Program-made: the position numbers and the translations under genes
Shown: positions 12,677-23,200 of the stretch, in pieces
Numbering within the stretch: the first letter of the stretch is position 1
Layout of the letters: each line of letters starts with the position of its first letter
Notes under the pieces: generated by a model
The model's input: only the letters and a program-made list of their open reading frames with translations
What the model was told of the DNA's origin: nothing
Database searches by the model: none
From: Limnanthes douglasii subsp. nivea
Taxonomy: Eukaryota > Streptophyta > Magnoliopsida > Brassicales > Limnanthaceae
Length of the DNA: 64,000 nucleotides
Direction: 5' to 3'
Assembly: GCA_036936605.1 (NCBI GenBank)
Contig: JAUPFV010000004.1
Coordinates: forward strand, 140,350,973-140,414,972

Positions 12677-15480
12677 TGGCACAAACGTTTAGGTCACATA
12701 TCCAAAGTTAGGATGGACAACCTTGTTGTTGAAGGTTTATTAGTTCTTCTTGATTACTCTGAATTCGGTATATGTGTCGATTGTATCAAAGGGAAACAAA
12801 CCATTAAAAAATTAAGAGCATATAGAGCAAAGAAAGTCTTAGAGTTGATACATACCAAAATTTGTGGACCGTTTCCATAGGAATCGTGGAACGGGCAGCG
12901 GTACTTTATATCATTCATCGACGACTACTCTCGTTTTGGTAACCTCTATCTTCTTCATGAAAAGTCTGAGGCCTTGGACAAGTTGATAGTTTTTAAGACC
13001 GAGGTTGGAAAATAACTTAGTAAAAGCATTAAGACTGTTAGATCTGACCGTAGTGGTGAATACTATGGTAGATATGACGGATCGGGTGAACAACGTCCAT
13101 GACCCTTTGGACAATACCTAGAGAAGTGTAGTTAGTCCCTTAATACACTATGCCCGGTTCACCTTGCACGAATGGTGTATCTGAGAGACAGAACCGAACA
13201 CTAAAATATATGGTGCATGATACCTCACTCATATCTACCATTATATCTTTTGGGGGAAGCCATCAAATTTGCCGCTTATATACTCAATCGAGTACCCACA
13301 AAGGCTACTATTAAGCCTCCATACGAGCTTTGGAACATGCGTAGACCTAATTTAAAACATATGCATGTGTGGGGTTATCCAGTTGAGGCGATGCCTTATA
13401 AACCTCAAGAAAAGAAATTGGACCAAAAAACAGTTAGTTGTTTCTTTATAGGTTATTCCTAACATTCAAGAGGGTTTAAGTTTTATGATTATTTCACTAG
13501 TAAAATATTGGAACGTCCAAATTTCTATAAGATGTTGAGTTTGGGGGGGGGAGAATAAGGGAACATGTGCTAATAGGGATACTCAAATACCAGAAGGTTG
13601 GGCTGTAATACTAATCATTTCGGTCCCGTCAGAACAAGGTAATCCTCAAATTAACACTGCTGCTCCACTTAAGGGTTCTAACCAGGATATATATATATAT
13701 TTTCTAGGTAGAACAAGAAGAGTCTTAAGATAATCTTCAAGAAGGGAATCAAAATAACATCGTTCATAATGATTAAACTTTACCTCCTCAAGAAGTGCAA
13801 CAAAAGGAAATAGTTCCCTTAAGAAGGTCCACGAGAGAAAGGAAAAGTACTATAGGTCCAGAATTTATAGTATATCTTCAGGAGCATGATGAGTTATGTG
13901 CTGGAACTGTAGATGATCCTTCATCATACGAACAGGCCATGACAAGATCTGACTCTCGGAAGTGGATTGACGCTATGAAAGAAAATTATAAATCAATGCA
14001 CGACAATGCGGTATGGGATCTTGTCCCATTACCTGAAGGGAAAAATGGAATTGGTTGTAAATGGGTTTACAAAACCAAACACGATTCTCTGGGTAATATG
14101 GAAAGATATAAATCACGTCTTGTAGCAAAATGTTATACTCAGCATGAAGGTATTGATTTTAAAAAAATCTTTGCTATGGTATCGACGAAGGATTCTTTCA
14201 GAACAATCGTGGCATTAGTTGTACATTTTGACCTTGAGCTTCATCAGATGGATGTTAAGACCGCTTTTCTCAATGATAATATTGAGAAAACGATCTATAC
14301 GGTGCAACCAGATACTTTGTAGAAAGTAACTTAAAAGATCTAGTTCGTAGGCTTAAGAAATCCATTTATGGGCTTAAACAAGCCTCTCGTAAATTGTATC
14401 ACAAATTCCTTGAGGTGATTGTCGGTTATGACTTTGAGACCAACTCGGTTGAGGATTGTGTGTATCACAAGTTTAGTGGGAGTAATTTCATATTGTATAT
14501 ATTATATGTGGATGACATATTGTTTGCCTCGAACAATAAGGAATTATTGCACATTACAAAAAGATTTCCTATCAGACAAGTTTGATATGAAGGATCTTGG
14601 TGATGCCAGTTTTGTGTTAGGAATCCAGATACATCGAGATCGCTCTTGTGGTATTCTTGGATTATCACAAAAGGTATGCATTAAAATTGTGTGACAATGT
14701 TACGGGTTGGCAGATTGCAAACCCCTAAGTACCTCTATAGCAAATGGTAACAAACTAAGTCTGAGTCAATATCATAAGACAAAACTTGAGATTGAGGAAA
14801 TTAAAGCGGTCTCTTATGCTTCGACAATTGGGAGTTTAATGTATGTCCAAGTTTGTACTAGGTCGGACATTGGCTTTGTTGTAAATATATTGGGGAAATA
14901 TGTTGGTAACCCATAAATGGATCACTAGAAAGCAGTTAAAAGGGTACTCCGATATCTGCAAGGAACAATATGACACATGTTGACATATAGCAAGTCGGAT
15001 AAAATGAAGATCATTGGGTATTCCGATTCGGATTTTGGTGGATGCGCAGACACACTAAAAACACGTCAAACAACATATTCATATTGACTAGAGGTACAAT
15101 ATCCTAGAAAAGTGTAAAACAAACACTTATTGCATCGTCCACCATGGAAACGGAATTTGTTGCGTGCTTTGAGGCATCAAACCAGGCATTGTGGCTGCAA
15201 AATTTTGTTACCGGATTACGCATTGTACAAGGGATAGAAGGTCCCATAAGGTTATAGTACGATAACAATTCCGCAGTGCAGTAATCTAACAACAACAAGG
15301 GCTCGTCTAGCTGCAAACACGTAGACATAAAGTTTATGTATGTTAAAGAAATTGTACAGATGAGTCAGATAAGTATAGAGCACATCTCCACAAACTCCAT
15401 GATAGCATATCCCATAACAAAGGCGGTTTTGCCTAAGGTTTTCCGGGGACACACCATCAGTATGGGTGTTGTTGATTTAG
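12677..15480 (+). pseudogene. Copia pol pseudogene (integrase, RT, RNase H)
   Basis: From 12677 a gag-pre-integrase block starts WHKRLGHIS and has the zinc-binding H and C residues up to about 12800. The integrase core follows in several frames; 13217-13462 gives its C-terminal part (AAYILNRVPTKA). The clean frame 13795-14322 holds the reverse transcriptase start (WIDAMKEN, then WVYKTKHD, then LHQMDVKTAFLN) and ends at a premature stop. The YVDD catalytic motif is intact at 14505-14516 in another frame. RNase H sequence runs to about 15480. There are multiple stops and frameshifts. Confidence 0.85.
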
Positions 15481-15567
15481 AGGACTGTTAGTTTTAGTTG
15501 GAGAGTTTGTAATAGGATTTGATGTTATATTTTGTAGTATTCTGCATATTAAAGTTTATTGCATTAC

Positions 15568-15594
15568 ATATATATATATATATATATATATATA
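15568..15594. repeat. (AT)n microsatellite in copia 3' UTR
   Basis: An AT dinucleotide run of 27 bases between the RNase H region and the 3' LTR. Confidence 0.9.
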
Positions 15595-15907
15595 CTTGAA
15601 AATATTTATTGATATTTGTACTATATTGGATCTCCAAAGGTAGGACCATTTGAGAGTATATATGTACGATTACAACCCACATCACTCTTAGGCCACACTC
15701 TATAATTGGCCCAAATAATTGATTGATAATGGTAATGTGATTACTGTTGCATCCTATTATTCACATTACGAGAAAGAGATCTTTAGTCCATGATTGTTAT
15801 CAGTCATGTACGGGGTTGTGCCGTTTGCCCATTGACAATGAATATATGGATCCAATTATAGTTGAAGATGTATTCTTAAGTAGCGTATGGCGGTCCAAGT
15901 GAGAGAT

Positions 15908-16414
15908 TGTTGGAATATATTATTTAATATATTTATGGAACGACAATAATTTGGACCGACATGTTAAATAAACATATTTGGTTATTGTTTTAAGGAAGTC
16001 GAAATTAAAAGTAATCGAATTAATTATTTAATTAACTAAATTGGACCTATGAGTGAAAAAAGGCGTTATGAGCTCAAGTATGGTAACCGGATTGAATTTG
16101 GGCACTGTGATGAAGACGGCCCAAACCTCAACACTTAAGCCTCAATTAATAAATGAGGCATATAAAATTGAATTATCAATTTATCGGGTTATGGTCCCGG
16201 GACACAAGGAAGTAATAAAGGTTTCTCAATTTCATAAATGGAATCGCCGAAGAACGCAAAGGAACTAAAGAGAATACTGGATGGAAAGCAGTAGACAAAC
16301 CCGTAAGTGTTCTTGGTTTTTTGTTTATTCATAAGGTGAATCTAGAAAAGGGTTTAATTATTTTTCCGCGATTTGTTATATATTATTTGATGTGAGTTCG
16401 AATAATATATAACA
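15908..16414 (+). repeat. 3' LTR of the 9.5-kb copia element (507 bases)
   Basis: It starts TGTTGG, ends TAACA and is followed by TCAAT. It matches the 5' LTR along its length except for an internal loss corresponding to 9814-9966 of the 5' copy, about 153 bases with the TATA box. The join is near 16221. Confidence 0.92.
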
Positions 16415-16419
16415 TCAAT

Positions 16420-17860
16420 AGGTGCGAGCAAGATCGGTAACTCACCTACTCTAGAGTATAATAACATCTCCATCTAGAACGTTTCGGGGTTCGTGATAAA
16501 AACAGCTTATTGCAGATTACAAAGAAAAGCATCCATTATTAAAGCACTTTGAATCATCAAAACTCAAATTATGCTTAAATTTGGAGACGTTTGGGCATCT
16601 GCTAAGGTGAATAGAATAAATCCGTCAACTAGGAGTAGAGCAGCGATGTATTCTTGAAGCGTGTATTTCCTTCTCATTCTAGAGATAATCGTGCCCATTA
16701 CCGTGATCGGTAGTACCTTTGTAGATAATCGTGTCCATTACCGTGATCTGTAGTACTTTTGTAGATAACCGTGCCCATTACCATGACTGGTAATACCTTT
16801 GTAGATTTGAACATGATCTACGCCGGATAATTGAGATAAGCTAAAGACGCTTTAATCAATCCATGAGAACCCATAAGAACAATAGAAAGCTTCATGTTAG
16901 TTTTCCATTGCTTCACCACCTGTTTTGTGGTGAAACATTGGAGGTAAATGAGAATTAGTGAAATTAGGTTGGCAAGATGCTGATGTAGATTTCTCGAAGA
17001 TTCGATTAGGGTAAAGCTCTGACTTGAGTGGATAAATGCTAGGGTTTTCTGTATTCGGGTTTCTTTTCAAAATAAGGGTTAGGTTCTGGTTTCTTCGTAT
17101 TACATCCATGTTTCTGTTTAGTTAATTTGGGGTGTTCAATTAAACTTATTTTGGACTTCTTCTGGTCTTATTGTAGATCTTTATGAACTCATTTCTAGCA
17201 ATAATATTTTCCTATTTAAAAAAAATATTTCTTTTGAATTTTAAATGATACTTAATCTTAAAAATTAGATTGCTAATTAAAAAAATAGTTAGTTTGATAT
17301 GTATTGGTAACTAATAATCGGAAAATATAAATCGATAATTAAGATTATATTAAATAATAATCAACATTGATATATTTTCACCGTATAAAATAATATTGTT
17401 CCAACTACTTAAAACGGGTATGGAGAATTAGAAGACCCTTCAAATATAAATAGCCTACTTAGAATCATATTTTTATTCGGAAAGTTCGAATTTGATGATT
17501 CTCTCTTCAATTAAGACTCCATAAAAATTCAAAAGAGTTCAATTAAAGTCTAAAATTCCAAAAAGAAAAGGCCAATCAGTACACACCCATGACATGTAAA
17601 GTTACTAAAGTATAAGCATGAGAAAAACAATTCGGGTCATGTTAGTGGATAGTTGCCCATCACCCACCACATATGGTCATTCTCATTCCAACACGACAGC
17701 GACACACTATTAACCCCACAACTTTCACAAGCCTCTTTTATTGACATTTACTCTTAAGAAGCCCACTCTTATTATCATACTCCATCTTTCATCGCCCTCT
17801 CTCCCTAAAAGAATCATTTTATAGTATTGTCGTTTGTCCATACAGCGACAAACATGCAAA
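16420..17860. other. Intergenic DNA upstream of the kinase gene
   Basis: Apart from the 40-base tandem repeat, no gene is supported. Reading frames near 16897-17109 on the minus strand have no recognisable domain. The last few hundred bases before 17860 probably contain the kinase promoter, but no single TATA box stands out. Confidence 0.5.
16684..16803. repeat. Three tandem copies of a 40-base unit
   Basis: Units at 16684-16723, 16724-16763 and 16764-16803 have exactly the same length and differ at only a few sites. Each starts GATAA(T/C)CGTG and ends TTTGTA. A 40-base period is not a multiple of three, so it is unlikely to be coding. Confidence 0.92.
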
Positions 17861-18429
17861 AGTCTTCTCCTTTCGACCATGGATTTAGCTTTCCTTCCTT
17901 TGCCTGACCTACTGGTTCGTTGTTTTTCATTCTTGTTTTTTTCATGATTTTTTATTAGCTCTATCTTTATGGGGTCATTTCTGTATCTGGGTCATCGTTT
18001 GATTTCTCTAATATTTTAATAGATTCTAAGATTTTTATAACCTCACTGATTGATGAGTGGTCATATTCAAGCTTGCTTCTTTATTTTATTTACAGTTGAG
18101 TATACTTTATCTTTTATTTTTTTATTGTGTGATTCAATTTGATATCTTATTGAGTGTGTATCTGACTTGCCAGGCTTTGTACGACTCTTGTGCTTGACTT
18201 TGAAGCCCTAATTTTCAACCTTTATTATGCTAAAGTTTTGATGCTTCTTAAGGAGATGAAATCGGAAGTTTTTGGAAGTTTTTCAATGTGTAGCTAGCTC
18301 TTAATTATCTTCGTGGGTTTGATAGATTAGTTTGTTATTATTCCATAGGGATTATCTGGCTTGTTAATGGGTTTGTAGAGTTTTTCTAAGCTGGATTTGT
18401 AGTGGATGCTCAACTGTTCGAACTCAGAA
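17800..18429 (+). other. Probable 5' leader of the kinase gene with uORF
   Basis: A pyrimidine-rich stretch from about 17800 resembles a plant 5' untranslated exon. An ATG in good context (ACCATGG) at 17879 opens a 22-codon upstream frame ending near 17947. CTG|GTTCG at about 17930 could be a splice donor, and TTTGTAG at about 18373 or 18401 an acceptor, giving a leader intron. This is inferred; no transcript evidence is available here. Confidence 0.35.
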
Positions 18430-20903
18430 ATGGAAAAAGATTCGAATTCTTGGTTAAGGAGGGCAAACTTTTCGCATACAGTTTGTCACAGATTGGACTC
18501 AGCAAGATTAGCTTCAATTCCTTCGTTGGTTCATCAAGAATCGACTTCGAAATTAGAACAACAAACTCTTGTCCCGCCACCTCTGGTTGAGCAAAGGCCT
18601 GTTGTAGAGAGGTCTAACCCTATTGTAGTGAGGCCACGGTCGTTATCTCCGGTACCGCGGGTCGTGATATCTAACGAGTTTGAGGAAGCTAAGTCTGATT
18701 GTAAGAGATTTTCATCTCCTTGTCCTCAAAGGAAAGAGTCTTTGGTGAAAGGAATCCAAAAAAAGTTTTCTCGTCATGAATCGCTGGAAAGCAAACTTCA
18801 CAGTCCACTGACCCACATCGGCACGATGAGATTCCAAGAGAAAACGATGAGTAGAAAAGATTCGGGTTGGACAAAGCTCTTTGATAATGGAGGAGGAAGG
18901 GTTAATGCTCTGGAGGTAAATGAAGAACATACTGTTGATATGTCAAAACTGTTGCTCGGACAAAGATTTGCTCGTGGATTACACAGCCGGCTTTATCATG
19001 GTATATATAAAGACGAGCCCGTTGCAGTAAAGATGATTAGGATACCAGATGATGACGAAGATGGAAACTTGGGTGCTCGGTTAGAGAAACAATTTAATAG
19101 AGAAGTGACTCTCTTGGCTCGACTTCGCCATCCGAATATTATAAAGGTAATCATATTACTTCTCTACGTTTGCCATTTGCTTTCTGTTTAGTTGATGATA
19201 ATAAATTTAGTGCCTTTCGCTTTTGCACATCGACATTGATGATGTACTGTTCTTGTTAAACTCTAGTTGCTTACTTCTATTGAGCAGTAGGTTCACTGAG
19301 TCAAAACATTGTAACTACCTAAAACTTGTTAGGCTGACTAGAAAACAATACCGGGATTGCCTTGTTAGTTCTTCAGCTCGCAAGTACTAGTTTGCGGACT
19401 GATATTTGAGGACAGAGTATGTATGTCTTGAGGGAAGTAAATCTAAACAGACTCTTGAGTTCGGTATAGTATTATTTCGCTAGTGTCATCTAGCATTTCA
19501 ATTATTCAAAAGATATATAATTACAATACTATCTTATAGTTTATAGGGCTGTGTAAACTGTTTGTTTTTATTGACAGCCCTAGTTGCCGGTGGCAGTATT
19601 TTGAACTCGAGACTTGTGAGTAAAAGTAAAATGGCTAAAATATATTTTTTTCCCTTCAGGTTTGGTCGATGTTCTAGTTGTGCATTTATTACTTCAACTC
19701 TTCTATGTTGCTCTCCCTTCATATCTCTGTTAGCTTGGTATAATAACTATTTTTCCTATAGATTCATATCTTACGTTATATCTTTTGATGATTTATACAG
19801 TTTGTAGCTGGATGCAAAATGCCACCGATATACTGTATAATCACCGAATATTTATCAGAAGGTTCATTAAGGTCACATCTGCATAAACTAGAACACAAGT
19901 CCCTTCCTTTAAAAAAATTGGTTGGAATTGCTCTGGATATTGCTCGGGGAATGGAGTATATTCATTCTCAAGGTATCATTCACCGCGATCTTAAGCCAGA
20001 AAATGTCCTGATCAATCAAGACTTCCATATGAAACTTGCTGATTTTGGTATAGCTTGTGATGAAGCGTACTGTGATATGTTGGCTGATGACCCCGGTACT
20101 TACCGGTGGATGGCCCCTGAAATGATCAAACTAAAACCATACGGACGGAAAGTTGATGTCTATGGTTTTGGACTTGTTTTGTGGGAAATGGTTTCGGGGG
20201 CTATCCCGTACGAGGATATGAGTCCTGCTCAAGCTGCTTTTGCCGTCGTGCACAAGGTATTTATATTGAATTTTCTTGCTATTAATTTGTTGATTTAGAT
20301 ATCGGTTTCACAGATGAACCCTGAATTTGGTGGAGTGGATATCATAAAGCTGTTCCATTGTCGAAAACTATATTCATTTTCAGTAACCAGAAACGATTTG
20401 ACATCGATTTTTTTTTTCTTTCAGAAAAAGGAAAAAGTTTCACGAACCAAACACAGCCTAGTTTCTTTCACCTTTTCAATTATGTCCTCTATATATTTTT
20501 TGACAATACTTCATTGCAATCTCCCGAAACAGTTTAAAGCTTTCTTTTGTTGGTGATATGACATCTAATGTGTGTCTTAACGAGACATTAAATTTCTAAT
20601 TATTTGTTACTTTTAAAATATATTTTTCAGAATCTGAGACCTAATATTCCGGTAGGGTGTCCAGCTCCAATGCAAGCACTGATCGAGCAATGCTGGTCCT
20701 CAAATCCTGATAAGCGACCGGAGTTCAGCCAAATCGTCAAAGTACTAGAGCATTTCAACTCTTCTCTCGCCGCGGATGGAACTCTCAAGCTTGTACAAAA
20801 TTCAATGCTCCAAGACAACAAGAAAGGACTACTTTATCGGATTCAAAAACTCGGCCCTTCTCAGAATACCGGTCCTCCTATGCCCAAACCGAAGTTCATG
20901 TAA
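18430..20903 (+). CDS. Raf-like MAPKKK-type protein kinase (HT1/RAF43 group)
   Basis: Three exons, 18430-19146, 19801-20256 and 20631-20903, join in frame at GT-AG sites (phase 0 both times) to give 481 residues. The start at 18430 (MEKDSNSWLRRA) is chosen because this opening is typical of the family; an in-frame ATG at 18406 would add eight residues. After a serine-rich N-terminal region of about 170 residues comes a full kinase domain: a glycine loop near 177-191 of the divergent Raf-C type (FARGLHSRLYHG), catalytic lysine in VAVK (201), HRDLKPEN (Asp 302), DFG (Asp 320) and APE (344-346). The family is known as plant cytosolic Ser/Thr/Tyr kinases, one of which, HT1, acts in CO2 signalling in guard cells. 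The exact role of this member is not shown. The gene looks intact. Confidence 0.92.
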
Positions 20904-21274
20904 CAGTGACATGATATTACATTGTAAACTTGTTTATGTTCTGTATTGTAATTTGTAAATCTATTTTTATGTTACTTTGTGATTTTGTCTTTGTATTATG
21001 TAGTTACTCCTTTGTGTTTGTGAATTGTGTAAGGGATCATGAGTTTAATGTATTTATACTATTTTAAGACAGCCTAAAGTTTAGATACAAAAAGTTTGTG
21101 TAGAAAATATTTATAGATGAGTAAATTAATTATTATTTTTAAATTTTTATCTATAATTGGAATTTTGCTTTCAAAATGAAAAATACTAAATAAGTTTTAT
21201 TTGTTTATTTATTTTTGAAATATAACCATAAACTGTAACTAGGAAAGTAATTAGCATTTCTCTTAAATTATATA
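20904..21274. other. Kinase 3' end and short intergenic spacer
   Basis: AT-rich DNA with T-rich stretches suitable for the kinase 3' untranslated region, followed by the eIF3d promoter. No other gene is seen. Confidence 0.6.
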
Positions 21275-21393
21275 TGGGCCTGACTAAAGAAAACCGGTGC
21301 ATGGGCCAGACCGGTTTTTGTGAACATATAGATTCGAATGGTTAAACCGTCTTTTTGGTAGAGTATATATAGCTCTTTACGAAGCTAGGGTTT
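21275..21393 (+). promoter_or_regulatory. eIF3d promoter: two site II motifs, TATA box, telo-box
   Basis: TGGGCC (site II/TCP type) occurs at 21275-21280 and 21302-21307. A TATA box, TATATATA, lies at 21364-21371. TAGGGTTT, the reverse complement of the telo-box AAACCCTA, lies at 21386-21393, just after the TATA box and 68 bases before the start codon. Telo-box plus site II is the known pairing in plant promoters of translation and ribosome genes active in dividing cells, which fits the gene downstream. Confidence 0.75.
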
Positions 21394-21460
21394 TTCTCAG
21401 AACAATATCTTCTGTGTCTTCTTACTGTATCAAGCGGTTACTGAAAATCTCTCTGGCGAC

Positions 21461-23200
21461 ATGGTAGTCAGAGAATTCGAAGTCGGAGCTGTTCCATTCA
21501 ATCCCGACGGTTGGGGTCCGCCGGAATCCGCCACCGCTACCACCAATCTCCCAGCGAACGTACCGTTTGCTCCCTTCTCCCGCTCAGACAAACTCGGCCG
21601 TGTCGCCGATTGGACTCGTTCCTTCACCAATCAGTCAGGTCGACCTGCCACTGGAGGAAAATCCGATCCGAATGCCGCATTTGATTTCTCCGCTTTTGCT
21701 AGCGACGATAACTTCCCACTCGCAAATCCATCGGGAAATCCCGATGAGGAATCTGCTTTCAGGCTTGTTGATGGAAAACCGCCGCCGCGTCCTAGGTTTG
21801 GGCCGAAGTGGCGATTCAATCAGTACCACAACCGTAACCAGCTGCCACAAAGGCGGGACGAGGAGGTTGAGGCGAAGAAGCGTGAGGCTGAGAAGGAGAG
21901 AGCTCGTCGTGACCGTCAGTATCACATGAATAGATCGAATGTTAACCAGACACGACGTGAAGCTGCTGCGTTTAAATCGTCAGTCGATATCCAGCCAGAG
22001 TGGAATATGCTCGAGCAGATCCCGTTCTCGAATTTCTCGAAGCTCTCTTTCGCCGTACCTGAGCCGGAAGATCTTCTCTTATGCGGTGGCCTTGAGTATT
22101 ACGATCGAACCTTTGATAGAATCACTCCTAAAAGCGAGCGCAGGCTCGAACGGTTCAAGAACAGGAATTTCTTCAAGGTTACAACCAGTGACGATCCCGT
22201 TATCAGGCGTCTCGCAGAGGAGGACAAAGCTACTGTTTTTGCTACTGATGCTATTCTCGCTGCTCTTATGTGCGCCCCTAGGTCCGTTTACTCATGGGAC
22301 ATCGTTATTCAACGAGTTGGAAACAAGCTTTTCTTCGACAAAAGAGATGGATCTCAGCTAGATTTGTTATCTGTGCACGAGACTTCACAGGAACCATTGC
22401 CTGAGCTCAAGGATGATATTAACTCTGCGTATTCATTGAGTGTGGAAGCTGCTTATATAAATCAGAACTTCTCACAACAGGTTTTGCAACGGGATGGTAA
22501 GAAGGTTTCTTTTGATGAACCTAACCCTTTTGCTAACGAAGGTGAGGATGTTGCCTCTGTAGCCTATAGGTACAGGAGGTGGAAGCTAGAGGGTGATATG
22601 TATCTAGTTGCTAGATGTGATTTGCAGAGTGTTGTTGATCTTAATAACCAAAGATCATATCTTACTTTGAATGCCCTTAATGAATTTGATTCCAAATATT
22701 CTGGTGTTGACTGGAGGCAGAAGTTGGATACACAGAGGGGTGCTGTTTTGGCCACTGAGTTGAAGAACAATTCAAACAAAATGGCTAGATGGACTGCACA
22801 AGCTCTGTTAGGTAGTGCTGATATGATGAAGCTGGGTTTTGTATCCCGTGTTCATCCTCGTGATCACTTTAACCACTCCATACTTGCTGTCGTTGGGTAC
22901 AAGCCTAAGGATTTTGCAACTCAGATTAATCTGAACACTGCTAATATGTGGGGAATTGTAAAATCTATTGTTGACTTGTGTATGAAGTTGAATGAGGGCA
23001 AGTATGTGTTTGTAAAGGATCCTTCTAAGCCACAAGTGAGGATATATGAGGTTCCAGCTGATGCATTTGAGAATGATTACGTGGAAGAGCCGTTGGCCGA
23101 GGAGGATCAGGTGCAGCCACCAGAGGAAAATGCTGATGCTGTGGGCACAAGTGTGCCTGAAAATTTGGTGGAGGTTAAAGAGAGCGATGTTCAAGCTTAG
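21461..23200 (+). CDS. eIF3d: Eukaryotic translation initiation factor 3 subunit D
   Basis: A single uninterrupted frame of 579 residues, close to the usual length for plant eIF3d. It opens with the conserved block FEVGAVPFNPDGWGPPE. It continues with a lysine/arginine-rich segment at about 140-170 (RRDEEVEAKKREAEKERARR), then the conserved globular region with WNMLEQIPFSNFSKL and YDRTFDRITPK, and ends in an acidic tail. The protein is a peripheral subunit of the cytosolic eIF3 complex, which brings mRNA to the 40S ribosome; in animals eIF3d can bind the 5' cap. The ATG at 21461 is preceded by a short leader after the TATA box. Its codons are GC-richer than the surroundings, as expected for a highly expressed host gene. 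No defects are seen. Confidence 0.97.
   Translation: MVVREFEVGAVPFNPDGWGPPESATATTNLPANVPFAPFSRSDKLGRVADWTRSFTNQSGRPATGGKSDPNAAFDFSAFASDDNFPLANPSGNPDEESAFRLVDGKPPPRPRFGPKWRFNQYHNRNQLPQRRDEEVEAKKREAEKERARRDRQYHMNRSNVNQTRREAAAFKSSVDIQPEWNMLEQIPFSNFSKLSFAVPEPEDLLLCGGLEYYDRTFDRITPKSERRLERFKNRNFFKVTTSDDPVIRRLAEEDKATVFATDAILAALMCAPRSVYSWDIVIQRVGNKLFFDKRDGSQLDLLSVHETSQEPLPELKDDINSAYSLSVEAAYINQNFSQQVLQRDGKKVSFDEPNPFANEGEDVASVAYRYRRWKLEGDMYLVARCDLQSVVDLNNQRSYLTLNALNEFDSKYSGVDWRQKLDTQRGAVLATELKNNSNKMARWTAQALLGSADMMKLGFVSRVHPRDHFNHSILAVVGYKPKDFATQINLNTANMWGIVKSIVDLCMKLNEGKYVFVKDPSKPQVRIYEVPADAFENDYVEEPLAEEDQVQPPEENADAVGTSVPENLVEVKESDVQA

Larger units (their letters stand above)
9507..16414 (+). mobile_element. 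Ty1/copia LTR retrotransposon, full-length but defective
   Basis: This 6.9-kb element is bounded by direct LTRs that begin TGTTGGAATATAT and end ...AACA. It is flanked by a perfect 5-base duplication, TCAAT, at 9502-9506 and 16415-16419. Inside, in order, are a primer site resembling initiator methionine tRNA, a leader of about 1.2 kb without a gene, gag, gag-pre-integrase, integrase, reverse transcriptase and RNase H. A purine-rich tract (AAGTGAGAGA) sits next to the 3' LTR. Gag-before-pol with integrase before reverse transcriptase defines the copia order. The LTRs differ at roughly one site in nine over the first 165 aligned bases by eye, so the insertion is old. All coding regions are interrupted. 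Confidence 0.93.

Noticed and set aside
16684..16803. CRISPR-like array
   Set aside because: The repeats are directly contiguous with no spacers, and the DNA is a plant nuclear genome.
16897..17109. 70-codon minus-strand frame
   Set aside because: No recognisable domain and no promoter or splice context.
19562..19807. Open frame between the first two kinase exons
   Set aside because: It lies inside the intron 19147-19800, and the kinase reads through cleanly by GT-AG splicing.
20314..20556. Open frame between kinase exons 2 and 3
   Set aside because: Intron sequence (20257-20630) with no domain.
21567..22361. Shadow frames across eIF3d on both strands
   Set aside because: They arise from the GC-richer codons of eIF3d in other frames and have no homology.
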